In this document: positions 10,895-21,920 of the stretch, one piece after another | Position numbering within the stretch: the stretch's first letter is position 1 | Layout of the letters: each line of letters starts with the position of its first letter | Assembly (NCBI RefSeq): GCF_032854445.1 | Contig: NC_088307.1 | Span: 1,924,001-1,988,000, forward strand | From: Liolophura sinensis | Taxonomy: Eukaryota > Mollusca > Polyplacophora > Chitonida > Chitonidae | Direction: 5' to 3' | Length of the DNA stretch: 64,000 nucleotides | Position numbers and translations under genes: made by a program | The notes under the pieces: generated by a model | Database searches by the model: none | What the model saw: the letters and a program-made list of their open reading frames with translations, nothing else | Told to the model about the DNA's origin: nothing

Positions 10895-11214
10895 TTTTTC
10901 AAATTTTTCGTTTACACAACATATCACGTTTAAATTGTTCAAACTGAGTTTAATAATCACAATATTTGCCATTTTGTTTGGAAATAACTAAATAACGATG
11001 CGTATAAATGCCAAAACAATGGCACCATTAGTTATAAACTGAGTTATACAGTACATTCCATTGGAAGAAAAAATATAGTTATTTGAAAGAATTGGACAGT
11101 TTAAAAACTGAGTATAAGCAGGTAATTCCGGATGTAAACTAGAATCCGTCAATGTCTGCTTTCCCGTAATATACTGACTTGTTACAAACGCGCGAATGAA
11201 GGGATGAAAACAAG
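10895..11214. other. Intergenic, nothing recognised
   Basis: AT-rich. The first bases (AAATTTTTCGTTT, near 10902) resemble sequence next to the solo terminus at 546, so the two flanks may share an older repeat. Confidence 0.4.
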
Positions 11215-11530
11215 GAGCTCAAACAATGTACTCAATAAAGCCTTCAGAGAAACGCTCTCGGCAAAATTTTGGAAGCAATATTCTCTACAAAGCCATGTTC
11301 TCAAACGAAAATGTCAGAACAAATTTGCCAAGAAACCTCTCAAACACAAAGTTGTCAACAAATTGTTCAGATCAGTACTTTTAACAATTTTCTCCAAGCA
11401 ATATTCCAAAGAAAATTCGTAAAAAAAAGGTTTCGCCGGAAACTTCAAAACAATATTCTCCAGAAGACGATCCAATTGTTCTCAGCGAAACCCTCAAAAC
11501 AGTGTTCTCCAAAAATATCAACCTCTCTCA
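11215..11530. repeat. Degenerate minisatellite, roughly 30-36 bp unit
   Basis: Variants of CAAAACAATATTCTCCA and CTCAAAC.AA.TGTTCTC recur irregularly through the block (AAGCAATATTCTCTAC, AACAATTTTCTCCAAGC, AACAATATTCTCCAGA, AACAGTGTTCTCCAAA). The unit is too diverged to give one period. Two open frames of 72 and 88 codons here are by-products of the A-rich repeat. Confidence 0.5.
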
Positions 11531-12235
11531 CATAAATTAATGCACTCGAACTGGGTGAGGTATTTTTTCTGTATAGATACTCTATTTATGCTATCATTTA
11601 TCACACCTGTTTATGCAATTCGTCTTAACCCGAGGCTAGTGGGCGTATCTGTATCCTCCCGGAAGGTACATAGCAATGAGAACGCTTGCAATTAGATGAC
11701 AGACACAACATTTCTGCTATAATATACACATAACCTGAATATTATTTTCAAGAAGATTTGAAAGCAGCTTACATAAAACTTTGCCAGAAGACAGTCACTT
11801 ACTACGGCATGACCTTTATTCGTGCGGCGCTGATAACTTTGAGCCATTCCTTTTATATATGATATACTTAATGGGGGTATACGACGGCATGAGGTTTCGC
11901 ACATGTTGTTAGGATTTGTTTTGGGTGTTATTCTGCGGTGAAAAATTTGTTTTGTTATTGTTGATTTTGGAGTGTCCATTTATTTGGTGGAATGATACTG
12001 ACATGTCTAGCTGACACGATTGTAACGATTTTCCTACGCTATCTAGAGATATCTAAGAAACTGAGTCGGTTGTGTTTCTTTTTATGCGTGTAATATAATC
12101 AGATAATTTTGCGATAGTCCTCTAAAACTACGCATTCTTATACCATATCGAGACTTTCGCCCGAGATTATACCATATATCCACAGTGTACCCGTTACCAC
12201 AACTCAATTCTCCAACTGTGCTTCAAGATGTAGCT
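11531..12235. other. Intergenic, nothing recognised
   Basis: No feature identified. A 95-codon minus-strand frame (11692-11979) has no recognised domain. Confidence 0.45.
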
Positions 12236-12402
12236 TTCACGAAGCCTTTAATCACCATTTCTGTACGATATCATGGCATACAAGACTTCTAATCACTCTT
12301 TCTGTCCGATATCATGGCATACAGGGCTTCTTGTCACCATTTCTGACTGATATCATGGCATACAAGACTTCTTATTATCCTTTCTGTACGCCATCATGGT
12401 TT
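12236..12402. repeat. 41-bp minisatellite, about four units
   Basis: GATATCATGG (last unit GCCATCATGG) recurs at 12267, 12308, 12349 and 12390, exactly 41 bp apart, within units reading TCACCATTTCTGTACGATAT then CATGGCATACAAGACTTCT. Confidence 0.85.
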
Positions 12403-13705
12403 TCTAAATGTCATACAATACCACCTTCCCTGATGTATCTAGCGCTCGCCCAGCCTACAACCATTCCCTAAGTCACACCTTTCGGATATACTTGTATTAT
12501 TGTGACAGCTCTCTTTAAAAACTATCATAATTTCGGATATATTGTCTCTTTCTACCATTGTTGGGTATAAAATAAGCCTGTGCACTCGTTGTCTACAACT
12601 GTCCTCTCAGCCTATGCTTCCTGATATGCCTGTACAGTATTGCCGCTTTTTACCATTTTACGGAACATATACACTTGGAGCACCAATTGACTTTCAAAAC
12701 TATGGTTTCAAATATACTTATATCGAATTGTCACTTTCTACTATTTTATGGTATATACACCCGGGTGCCCATGTTTCTATACAACTGTGTGTAAACAGTG
12801 TTTGTCTTTAAGCAGTTTTTTAAAACAACTATTTACTCTCTATACCCTGAGTCTTATTATGTGTAAATTTGAAAGCTATCATTTTGGATGCCGCCATCAG
12901 TCAGTATTAATAGTAGATCATGCCCAGCGTCCGTTTCATACAACTGTCTCCCAAGCTAAGTCTCCATACCCGAGCCCTCGTTGCACAAAACTAGCGAGCC
13001 TGTATATAGAATTTCTCTTGATCGGTATTCTCTTCAAGTGGTATTTTCTCCCTAATTCCCTGCTAATGGGACACTGGCTGTATACTTTGTCAACCACTCC
13101 AGAACATGGTCCCATTATGTAATGTGAACGACCGACGAGGTGTATTATGTTTCGGACGCTTTGCTTCGCGCGTATAGATATGCCTGTCAACCACTGGCTG
13201 TGTATTTGTTCTGTTTAGGTCAATCTCTCCACAAACACTTATGTCTGAGTACATGTCTCTTGCACCCGTTCAGCCGATATGAGCACATCAGAACAAGGCC
13301 AGCCCAAAGTAAACGTTTGTGTTCAAGTGCAATGCGATGGGCGGTGGTTTATGGCAAGCCCTTTTGGTATTTATTCTTTAAATATGTATTTATGTGCCAA
13401 AGAACTGTACAATTATTTTGCGTATAAACTTTGATAATAAACGTTTGTATTCAAGTACAACACGATTGGCGGTAATTTATGTGTACAAAGGATAAATATG
13501 CCCAAAGGTTTTCCACATATGTACAAAAGCATTGATGATATATATGGACAGTTGTTTCCACATGTACCTAAAACTGCAGCGATTTATACTTAATTTTGCT
13601 TAGTTGATGTTTGTGAAATTGTGACAAGGCGAATCCTCCAGTGACTTGATAACAGTTTGACTAGAATGGGATAATCCACTGATTTACCTTCCAATCATAT
13701 TCAGT
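12403..13705. other. Intergenic, weak degenerate repeats
   Basis: Around 12520-12900 phrases such as CTATCATAATTTCGGATATA, CTTTCTACCATTGTTGG and CTTTCTACTATTTTATGG recur loosely, suggesting an old degenerate repeat. Three overlapping frames of 84-124 codons (12748-13190) show no domain and are not called. Confidence 0.4.
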
Positions 13706-13800
13706 GTTTATTTATTTATTTATTTATTTGATTGTTGTTTAATGCCTTACCCAAGAGTGTTTCATACGATGCAGCGCCCAATTTCATGAGTGGAGAAAAC
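13706..13800 (-). mobile_element. SINE 3' fragment (minus orientation)
   Basis: A TTTA repeat tail is followed by GATTGTTGTTTAATGCCTTA and CCAAGAGTGTTTCATACGAT, a diverged SINE 3' end in reverse. Confidence 0.7.
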
Positions 13801-13936
13801 CATAGTCCCAGGGTTAAACCACTGACAAGTTATTAACAGAATTCTCCACGTGTGACGTACATATGTACTTATGCACACCATACTGGTGGAATACACATGG
13901 TCTTCTTTGTACGCTACTGACTACATATAGCTGCGC

Positions 13937-14383
13937 ACACGGCGCACACAACAGCTTCTCGTCACGGAAGAACAATGCCACAAAGGCATTTCAAATTTAA
14001 AAACTCTGCACAACATTCTGTTTGTGGTACTGAATGTTAAAATATGGATACATTTGTCTGACGATAGCACTGATGAGGTGGACAAACTTGTATTTTATAA
14101 AGCTGAAAAAGAAGCCTCAAGATAGTATTTCAAATTCTGATTTAAGTCAAAATTTGAAATACGACATTGGAGCTTATTTTAGAGCAAGATTTTTAAAACC
14201 ACATAAATATAATCGGAAGACAAATGTGTCAAACATTTTTCAGAACCAAACAAGAATACCCCCCCCCCCCCCACTCCCCCGCGTGACGAGAAGCGGTTGT
14301 GTGCGCCGTGTGTTTTGAGGAATCGGCCCCCAGTGACAAGAAGCGGTTGTGTGCGCCGTGTGCTTTGAGGAATCCGTCCTAGG
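13937..14383. repeat. Inverted repeat with 30-bp arms and duplicated right arm
   Basis: The left arm (13937-13966) is the reverse complement of 14282-14311 with one mismatch in 30; the shared core is TTGTGTGCGCCGTGT. The right arm is duplicated at 14333-14361 within a 51-bp tandem duplication ending TTTTGAGGAATC / CTTTGAGGAATC. About 315 bp lie between the arms, with a C14 run at about 14259-14272 just inside the right arm. It could be a MITE-like element or a large hairpin; no target-site duplication is obvious. Confidence 0.65.
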
Positions 14384-14559
14384 CGTCAAATTCAGTGTTG
14401 AGGCATTGCATAAAACTATAGCAGGAAAACACAACGGTTTTTACCAGTGGCCTAAAGCGGGGGTTTCATTTGCCTTGATTACAAAAGCCATAATTCCAGT
14501 TGTTTATTCAATATTAGGCAAAAGATAAGGTAAATAATGAATAGTGCTCGGGCAGCTGA

Positions 14560-14940
14560 GAAGGGGATAAAACGGGCTGAGCGAATCACTCCAACCCTGC
14601 CTGGATTTGGGATTAGCCCCTTTGCCCTTTGAAGCTCTCAGAGGTTCACACAATCGGAGGAATAACACAAAATACGGTTTATTGACCGGATTAATTAAAC
14701 GGCAATTAAGCCTCATCCGAAGGGTCCGATGCGCTCACACAGCCTTGTGTTTGCTGGGTGCATCGCTCTCTGGTACCCGCCCCACTCGCGGAACGGCAGA
14801 CACCGCTCCCAGGCGAGCCGTTTGAAAGGGGTCCGGATTAGCGCTATAGAACACGAGTTAAAACTCAAACGGGCCCGCATATATAAGCCCTATAGTCAGC
14901 TGTAATGCACTGCTAATTCTGTGTAAATTTATTCAGAGTT
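14560..14940. promoter_or_regulatory. Candidate conserved non-coding block
   Basis: A GC-richer, non-repetitive island in AT-rich DNA. It carries homeodomain-type sites (GATTAATTAAACGG, GGCAATTAAGCC), a GGATTAG bicoid-class site and a TATATAAG box near 14880-14887. Open frames are short. Composition and site density suggest an enhancer or distal promoter about 7 kb upstream of the LMX1 first exon; this is inference without alignment. Confidence 0.35.
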
Positions 14941-15189
14941 TTTGTATTAGTACGTGAGAAAAAAATGAGGCGACGGCGACGTGTGCATGGAAAAAAAATC
15001 AGCTGTGTGAACACCCATGTACTATTATAGGCCTGTACACATGGACTCGCCGTTAAAAAAAATAAAATCGCTCCGATTTTTACATGTACCCATAATGCGG
15101 ATAAGACATCTGAATGCGAGTACGGGTGAAGTTCCCTTTTGAAAAGGCCTTGTTCGCGTGGGGCGGCTAGATCCTTTGACGTCAAAACT

Positions 15190-15440
15190 TAACGGGAGGA
15201 TTCAATGGCTTTTGAATATACTTCTGAAGATGTTACCATTGAGCTTTAGGAATTGCTAGGGTCTGTAATTCTCTCGCCATTGCAGCTTAGAGTCCTTTGA
15301 ATAACAAATCCTGACCATAAACAATTGTGATAGTTGGCGAATGGACTATCTTTATCCCCGCCGACACTTTCCGCTTGTAGCCGGCTGTGTTAGCTCGTGG
15401 AACTCTTTCTTTGTATCGCCTCTTCCCGCCTGCACTTTTA
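15190..15440. promoter_or_regulatory. Candidate conserved non-coding block
   Basis: Complex, non-repetitive sequence with a Sox/HMG-like AAACAATTG (about 15318-15328), two CTTTGAATA-like sites and a CG-containing 3' half. It has no coding frame. It is called only on composition and contrast with the flanking repeats. Confidence 0.25.
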
Positions 15441-15449
15441 CTGTTAGAA

Positions 15450-15575
15450 TTTATTTATTTATTTGATTAGTGTTTTAAGCCGTACTCAAGAATATTTCAC
15501 TTATACGACGGTGTCCAGCATTACGGTGGGTGGAAACTGGGGTTTTCCAGCATTATGGTGGGAGGAAACGATGGT
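15450..15575 (-). mobile_element. SINE 3' half with internal duplication (minus orientation)
   Basis: TTATTTATTTGATTAGTGTT, AAGCCGTACTCAAGAATATT and CCAGCATTACGGTGGGTGGA give the SINE 3' half in reverse. The segment CCAGCATTAYGGTGGG is present twice (about 15517 and 15549), a local duplication. Confidence 0.85.
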
Positions 15576-15768
15576 TTTATTGCATACCATCGAGGTGTGC
15601 AATAAAGCGATGATTACTAGTACAACTAGGCCTATAGTATTTCTGGTATATTAGTAGAAAACATTAAATATCTTGAAAACATAGTTCGGCCGAGCGCTTT
15701 ACAGTTTGATATTTATGTGAATGTGAAAGACAGTGGCAAGTCAACTGCACAAAATGACTTTACCTGCA

Positions 15769-16128
15769 CAGTAAATATACACCTCGTAAATAATATCCAC
15801 CTGATCAATAGACGTTTTCACCTGATCAGTATCCACCTGGTCTATGTCCACCTGGTAAATAGGCCTATCAACCTGGTAAATATTCACCTGGTCAATAACC
15901 ACCTGGTAAATAGGCCTATCAACCTGGTAAATATTCACCTGGTCAATAACCACCTGGTAAATAGGCCTATCCAAATGGTAAATATTCACCTGGTCAATAA
16001 CCACCTGGTAAATAGACCTATCCAAATGGTAAATATTCACCCTGTCAATAACCACCTGGTAATTAGGCCAGTCCACCCGGTAAATATCCACCTGCTAAAT
16101 GTGTCCACCTGACAAATAGTATCTACCT
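15769..16128. repeat. 17-bp minisatellite organised as a 51-bp higher-order repeat
   Basis: The basic unit is CACCTGGTAAATAGGCC and close variants (AACCTGGTAAATATT, CACCTGGTCAATAAC). Three 17-mers form a 51-bp unit, seen by AGGCCTATC-type landmarks at 15861, 15912, 15963, 16014 and 16065. Since 51 is three times 17, both strands stay open for over 110 codons, each as a 17-residue repeat. I regard these frames as artefacts: there is no start context, signal or splice context of interest. Confidence 0.9.
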
Positions 16129-16167
16129 TAGAGGAAATAATAACATTACATTCGAAGCTAACAAACT

Positions 16168-16205
16168 TTTTTTTATTTATTTGATTTGTGTTTTACGCCG
16201 TACTA
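16168..16205 (-). mobile_element. SINE 3' fragment (minus orientation)
   Basis: TTTATTTATTTGATTTGTGT then TTTACGCCGTACTAC is the SINE 3' end in reverse, truncated after about 40 bp. Confidence 0.7.
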
Positions 16206-16424
16206 CTTGTTTACAACTAATGGTATTTGTCTGTAACAGTGATGCTGGTCGATGAATTTGTTAACCTTGGAATGGTGCTGATTTTGCCACATTAATATTA
16301 CATTTGCAGCAGGGGTTATTGTATATTTAGACTTAAATTGTAAGACTAATTATATTTGTTATATATAGGTGTAAAATAGGCGTAGTCTTCACAAAATCAG
16401 ATTAGATCGAGAAAATTTACATAA

Positions 16425-16665
16425 TTATTCAATTGGTGTTTAACGCTGCTTACCACGGTACCGAACAATACTTGACTTACATGTGCAACCGTGATAAGGC
16501 GTTTTGCTTTTTCTCACAGTAAATTCCCGCCGATCAAACCACCTGACTGCAGCGGATTCCACAAGCGATGGAATCGTCTTTAACACAATAATCAGTAACA
16601 TGATCTATACTAGCATTAACAGAAACTCACGACTATCCGCAGATTGCTGCAAGACCTTCCAAATT
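16425..16665 (-). mobile_element. Highly diverged SINE (minus orientation)
   Basis: ATTCAATTGGTGTTTAACGC at one end and CTCACGACTATCCGCAGATT, GCTGCAAGACCTTCC at the other correspond to the SINE 3' end and central body in reverse. About 150 bp between them are diverged or inserted. Confidence 0.5.
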
Positions 16666-18303
16666 AGGCCTACGGCAGATTGGCTTTTAAACTGTACTTC
16701 ATTGTACAGATTTACATGCATGAACTGCCTTGTTACAAGAAACAGAACATAACTTCCCTAAAACTCAGGCATGAACCAAAATGTATAATCGTATCGATTG
16801 AGAGTTGCCTGCTGCATGTTTGAACTAAAATTAAACTTTCAATTTTGTCATCAAAGCCTTAGGCAAACGCGGAGTATGAAAATAAAATTCCTAAGGCAAG
16901 TCGCAATTTTTGCTCCTTAAACTGTTTTCAATAAGACAGTCGTTAGCCCTGTCCTGAGGTCGCATGTTAAAATCCAACTGTTGATACATGGGCCTGCAAT
17001 ATATCTTCATGTGCACAAGTACTGGTGCCCTTAAAGAAGGTTGGGAACTGCAGGCGAAACGATCGATGGCTAAAACGCCGATAAAATAACCAAATAAATA
17101 AATCTATAATAAATAAAAGAAATGTATATCTTTTCCATTATGAACTATCTAAAGATTGCACAGTCAAATAATGCTCAAATGACATGTCCTGCGGTCTGCA
17201 ATACCTAACGACAATCTCAAAATTATGTTCCGGAAGTAATATAAAATTGTAATATTTTCGGCATAGCTAGTACGATCTCTGACTGTTTCAGTGATACTTT
17301 CAAATCGCTCCCCGCCCCACCATTTTACATATCCATATGAACGAGCTTTTCGCATTACATCTATACAGTTAGACAGCAAAATATGATTTTTGATTAAAAA
17401 TGACCAAAGATAGGACACGAATGATTATTTAAATTTTTGCATGTAGATATATATATATATATATATTTAGAAAAAACATGACAAACTCAACTTTTTGATT
17501 TAGCTTACTAGATTCACCGTATCATGACGGTTCTTCAGAGCTTTTTTTATTTCAACATATTTTGCGACAGCTACATATACATGCTGGTAAATTAAGCCAT
17601 GGTGTTCAGCCCTAGTTACAAATTACATATAACATTATAAAGTTTGAACTTGCTCAGGGGATTATCCATTCAGAGAGATTACTTCCCGACGTTTTCTCTG
17701 TTAAGTTCAGATTTAAATTTATGAATGAAGTACTGTTCTTTGATTCCTCTGGTTTGTGATTGTTTTCCAAGGGTGTCGTTTTCCTCACCGTAGTTACATC
17801 AAATGCTCAAACTAAGAGATACGGAAACTTTTGTTATTGAAATTTCAGAAAAAGAAAATGTCTAGTGCTGGCTCTTATCTTTTTTTTGTCTTGAATATAT
17901 ATAGAGAGAGATTCAGTTTGGATGTCCGCTCCAAATGTTACACAAGATGCGCAACTGAAAAAGACCAGATTTGCCTTAGAATTGAGGATTGCTGGAACGC
18001 TGATTGGACAATACTTTAACACAGACGTTGTAGATTGGTGACACACCACATAAAGGCCTATCTACTTTTTTAAAACCTAATTTGTTTTGATATTAAATTC
18101 CTCCATTAACCTGGATTCTGCATCCTGGACACCTGACACCTTTGCATTGTCCAACGTGATGACAACGCTGCATTTTCAGTCGCTCTAGACCAGGAGTGTC
18201 TAATCAATTGCAACTAAACACCAACATGAGTACAATTTTTTTTACCTAATTCTGCTTAATAAATGATGCTAAGGGGCGTGTATTTTGCCACTGTTTAAAC
18301 ATT
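16666..18303. other. Intergenic with a SINE tail remnant and a TA repeat
   Basis: Contains a probable plus-strand SINE tail at about 17068-17118 (AAAACGCCGATAAAATAACC, AAATAAATAAATC) and a (TA)9 repeat at about 17448-17466. No coding signal. Frames of 60-84 codons here lack recognised domains. Confidence 0.45.
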
Positions 18304-18380
18304 TAAACTCTAACTGAGGTGAAGTGACAAGAGGCCGTATTTCACCGGTTGCATGTGACCATTTGCCAGCTATCACACTG
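18304..18380. repeat. Dispersed repeat X, copy 3
   Basis: CTAACTGAGGTGAAGTGACA, AGAGGCCGTATTTCACCGG and TGACCATTTGCCAGCTATCA match copies 1 and 2. All three copies lie in the same orientation upstream of the LMX1 gene. Confidence 0.6.
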
Positions 18381-19319
18381 TCGTCGCTGCTCCGGTTTTA
18401 CTCTCTGTGATGTAAGTCTTTTATGTTGTATATATATGTAGGAGCTTTGTCTGCTTTCGAAGAAATAAGTTCTGAGGATTGTTTTAGACCAGGCTTATTC
18501 TGTACGAATGCACATCCTGCTATATGGTAACCCTTCCATGCAGCAGCAGTATAGCTTTAAACAAAACGGTAGTCATGCATAGTAGGTTGAATTGTTGAAA
18601 AATGCTGGTGAGAATAGTGCAAGACACAGACCATGGTGCATGGAATATGTTAAAGTATATCACTCATGCACGCCAATGTTTGGTGTTATATGTGTGTATA
18701 ATATATATGTGCATTGAAGTGAGCAAAATCATAAATAAGAAGGAAGAAAATGTAATGTGCTCGTTTAGCCTAGTACATAAAAGGAATATGCATAGAATTG
18801 AAATACGATGTACATGCACCCTTCGAACAAATTTGATGACACTTATTTAGCCCAGCTTTTAAGCTATCCCATGAATAAGATCGGATTAGTGAATCGTTAA
18901 AATCTCGGAAAGCGAAAGTGAAACCTTACCAATTCTGCAAGCCCTTAAAGTATGTTAAATCCAGAATATATCAACTGGTCCCAGGATCACAAATCTGTCT
19001 GAGACATAAGTGAGACTTCGTCTTAACTTCAAATGAGTTTTGCCCACGCTGAACTTGTGACTCCTCTTAGGGATTTTATATTTTTATTCAAGTTCAAATT
19101 TAAGTTCAGGAATAATACTACAAGTATAAAATTACTGACATTTATAAGACAGCTTCTTGATAATGGGGCCTGCTATAGTAATTTGTGTTTATTTGCCCCT
19201 GATAATCCTTTACCATTTCAATAATTCGCAATGGCCAGAGTTTTTGCTTGTTTGCATCGTGTCCTGGTAAAAAAAAAAGGAAATGTTTTCGACATAAGAA
19301 AATCAGTTGGCGAACAGAC
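18381..19319. other. Intergenic, nothing recognised
   Basis: AT-rich with no identified feature. Confidence 0.45.
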
Positions 19320-19465
19320 GTATATATATCGAGACACACAGGTTTCACCGTGTACAATCGGCCGAGAACAAAAGCAGCAGTTGCCAGTCTTGAACCCGCG
19401 ACCACAACAATGAATTCTCGACTTCTCACGGTCAGGGCAAAGCTTTCACCCGACGTTGACATGGC
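19320..19465 (-). mobile_element. Possible second tRNA-derived SINE fragment (minus orientation)
   Basis: On the minus strand GGTCGCGGGTTCAAGACTGG resembles a pol III B box, and ATGTCAACGTCGGGTGAAAG lies upstream of it. The arrangement recalls tRNA-derived SINE heads, but no clear A box or tail is seen. It does not match the main SINE of the window. Confidence 0.3.
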
Positions 19466-19499
19466 GTTATTGTAAGAAAGCATAAAGGGCAACTTGGGT

Positions 19500-19850
19500 A
19501 CCCACAAGAGAGCGTATTATAGGCGCCCGACGCATGGACCCTTTAAGGCATTGGTCTGAAGTTCTGCATGGCAAAGGGCCCTTTTCTAACTGGCTTTTGT
19601 GAAAGTTTGACGAGGGCTTGACATGACGACAAAAGGTTGGTGGGACGGGCTCCTGTAGAAAGGTGGCAGTGAAAGGGGACGGGACGACAGCCTCCACTTA
19701 TGCCTGTACCCGTTCGCAGCCGACGGTTCGTCCTCTGTATAGGCCTACAACGACTCTCGGTGTCCGGTGGTAAGCCTGAGGATGGTGTGAAAACCCTTGT
19801 ATGTACGGCTCCGAAAGGCTGGGGTGGCATGGGCCGTATATGAAATAACG
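19500..19850. other. GC-richer block of unknown nature
   Basis: A clearly GC-richer, CpG-containing block between AT-rich flanks. The minus strand is open for 95 codons (19543-19830), rich in Arg/Pro/Ser but without a recognised domain, start context or splice partner. It could be a regulatory island, an untranslated exon or a transposon remnant. Confidence 0.3.
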
Positions 19851-20407
19851 CCCTATCTTAAGCATTTATGGAATTATTATATACAAAACTTTAAAGAAAT
19901 ATGAAACGTTTTCTCTTCGCCTCTTAACTCTGAGATCGCTCGTAAAAACATCCACGAGATGATAGAATAACTGTCTATGCGTGCAGCTCGGTGTGAATAA
20001 CACCGAACATCTCCTCTAACTACCAACAGTTAAATAGACTTAAACGCTACCTGTGCGACTATTATCTCGATAACATCAACCATCATGAACCCTAATGAAA
20101 AAACAAAAAGATTTAAATCGTTCCGAAATTCACACGCGAAGACTATCACGTGAGTTTTACCTGATACTTTTGGCGCGGTGAGTTACTCAGGCAAATAATG
20201 CTCACACATATACCTGCGTCTGTCCTCAAATTTCAAAAAAAAAAAATTACCAACGAATTGAAGTGAAAGCATGAATAAGTTAAAGACTATTAAAGGCCTA
20301 GAACATTCTGGCATCAGTAACAGGTAAAAATGTTCGGGCATAACGCATATACCTTTACGGACACGCTCATGTTGTACAACATACCCATCGAATTAAGGGT
20401 GCATCAC
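19851..20407. other. Intergenic, nothing recognised
   Basis: AT-rich with an A10 run near 20236. No feature identified. Confidence 0.45.
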
Positions 20408-20500
20408 GATTTTCCCGGGCATCGCCCGGAACTGACCGACGTCATAATGGTGAAATATTCATGTGAACGACGTTAAACTGCTGTCAAAAAATAAATACAT
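20408..20500 (+). mobile_element. Diverged SINE body/3' fragment
   Basis: CATCACGATTTTCCCGGGC, GACGTCATAATGGTGAAATA and ATAAATACATC follow the SINE body in order but with many changes. Confidence 0.5.
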
Positions 20501-21459
20501 CAATGCATTGCTGGGTAGTGTTTAATGAAAGACGCCTTGAGTGTCCAGACAAATATCATACCAGGATGTCTTCAGTACACAAGGACGTAATGCATGCAGA
20601 TGACATAAACATCAGTAAAGTGTATATATGTCATTAACATTGCACCTACACGGCTGCAATTTGCAACTCATGCATGATTTCTGCGTACTCGGTGTAGATA
20701 TATATGTGTACATTAACGGTGCAAATCCCAGGTGCAACCTACAACTTCTATATAATGGCACATGCAAACATATAAAAAGGGCTTTATCGTGACATGCATG
20801 TAATGTCACCGCAAACTCATCCATTCTACCCTTAACTGATATACCACCTATTAAGACCAAACCGTCCTTTTTGTATGTTTCTTTCTCTGTGAATTCGGGA
20901 ACAAGCAACCCACTATGATACAATTTCTTTTTCGCTTTCTTCTGTACAGGTTTGTACAAAAATTCGGACACGCTCTATTAGTCGAGTATTTTTCTTCTAA
21001 AATTTGTGGCATTTTTACGAAACTTTAAGGAATCTTCACCTCATTTTATGTCGTGGGATGACTCCTTTTTTTTTTTTTTTTTCAATTCATTTTTCTCCGG
21101 CGTGTCTCTTCCTCACGCAAGGATTCGCATGATTTCACAATCACCGAGCGTGACTACCTATCTCTCCTTATATCTGTATACATTATTGTACGGCCAGCCA
21201 CAGCGTAAACACATGAATATTCAGAAGGCTACACAACTTTATAGTTTTCTCTCTAGGCGTCGATGTAAACAAATGACCAAACAAACCCTAAGCAAGACCC
21301 ACATACACACACATGCATGGCGAACGTAACAATTTTCTCAAGGAATTCGTTTCGAGGGAGAAATTTTCACCTTAACAAAATTCTGTATCGTACTTTTTTT
21401 TTCTTTACCACTTCGTTTCTCATGGAAGGAGGCAGACAGAGTACATAGTTGTCCGAGTT
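20501..21459. other. Upstream region of the LMX1 gene, nothing recognised
   Basis: AT-rich with a T18 run near 21065-21082. A 119-codon minus-strand frame (20612-20971) and a 107-codon plus frame (21006-21329) show no domain; the latter spans the poly-T. Confidence 0.4.
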
Positions 21460-21895
21460 AGTTATATACATTTGAATGAATAAGACAGGTCACAAAAACC
21501 AGGAAATGGGTCCGTAGGCCGAGCTATACCTCGTGGTAAGAGAGTTTAAGAGTGAAAAGAACAAAGCCTTAGGCGGGTTGTCATCGGCAGTGGAAGAGAG
21601 GCGACTGGTGATTAGAGAGCTGTAGAGGCGCGGGTACAGTTGACCGCGCAGGGCAGGCAGGGCATGCAGGCAAGCCGGCATAGGTAGTCAAGGCGGAGCA
21701 GTATCATATAACCGACAGCGTGCGCAAGGCGAAGGTTCGACAGTTCTGTCACAGCGCGGACCTCGCTGAAACCCACGCCTTGTGTCGTTTACCAAGGAGT
21801 TTACTGAGCCCTGTAGTAGACCGGTCTGCCTGCACCGGGAGCGAATACTGCCGGGACAAGTAAACGACAAACAGCAGTCATCGGGCTGTCAACCC
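21460..21895 (+). promoter_or_regulatory. Lmx1: Putative promoter and 5' UTR of the LMX1-class gene
   Basis: This stretch is clearly richer in G, C and CpG than its surroundings, especially 21590-21890. It runs directly into a strong donor, AGCG|GTAAGTG, at 21920/21921. A TATA-like TTATATAC lies at 21461-21468, but the true start of transcription is unknown. A seven-codon upstream frame (ATG at 21664, stop ending 21687) lies in the presumed leader, and an in-frame TGA at 21767-21769 precedes the proposed start codon. The call rests on composition and on the matching splice phase with the LIM exon. Confidence 0.45.
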
Positions 21896-21920
21896 ATGAT
21901 TTGGACTAACATCTCCAGCG
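21896..21920 (+). CDS. Lmx1: Predicted first coding exon of an LMX1-class LIM-homeodomain gene (partial)
   Basis: ATG at 21896 starts a frame reading M-I-W-T-N-I-S-S and one base of a glycine codon before the donor GTAAGT at 21921. The exon therefore ends in phase 1. The LIM exon at 29082 begins with two bases (GA) that complete GGA, giving [13 protein letters not shown] and continuing straight into the LIM domain. This is the first in-frame ATG after the stop at 21767. Vertebrate LMX1 genes likewise have a short variable leader exon before the exon holding LIM domain 1. Alternatives are initiation at the ATG inside the LIM exon (29087), or an alternative exon ending at 28938, which has the same phase. 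Transcript evidence would be needed to choose. Confidence 0.5.
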
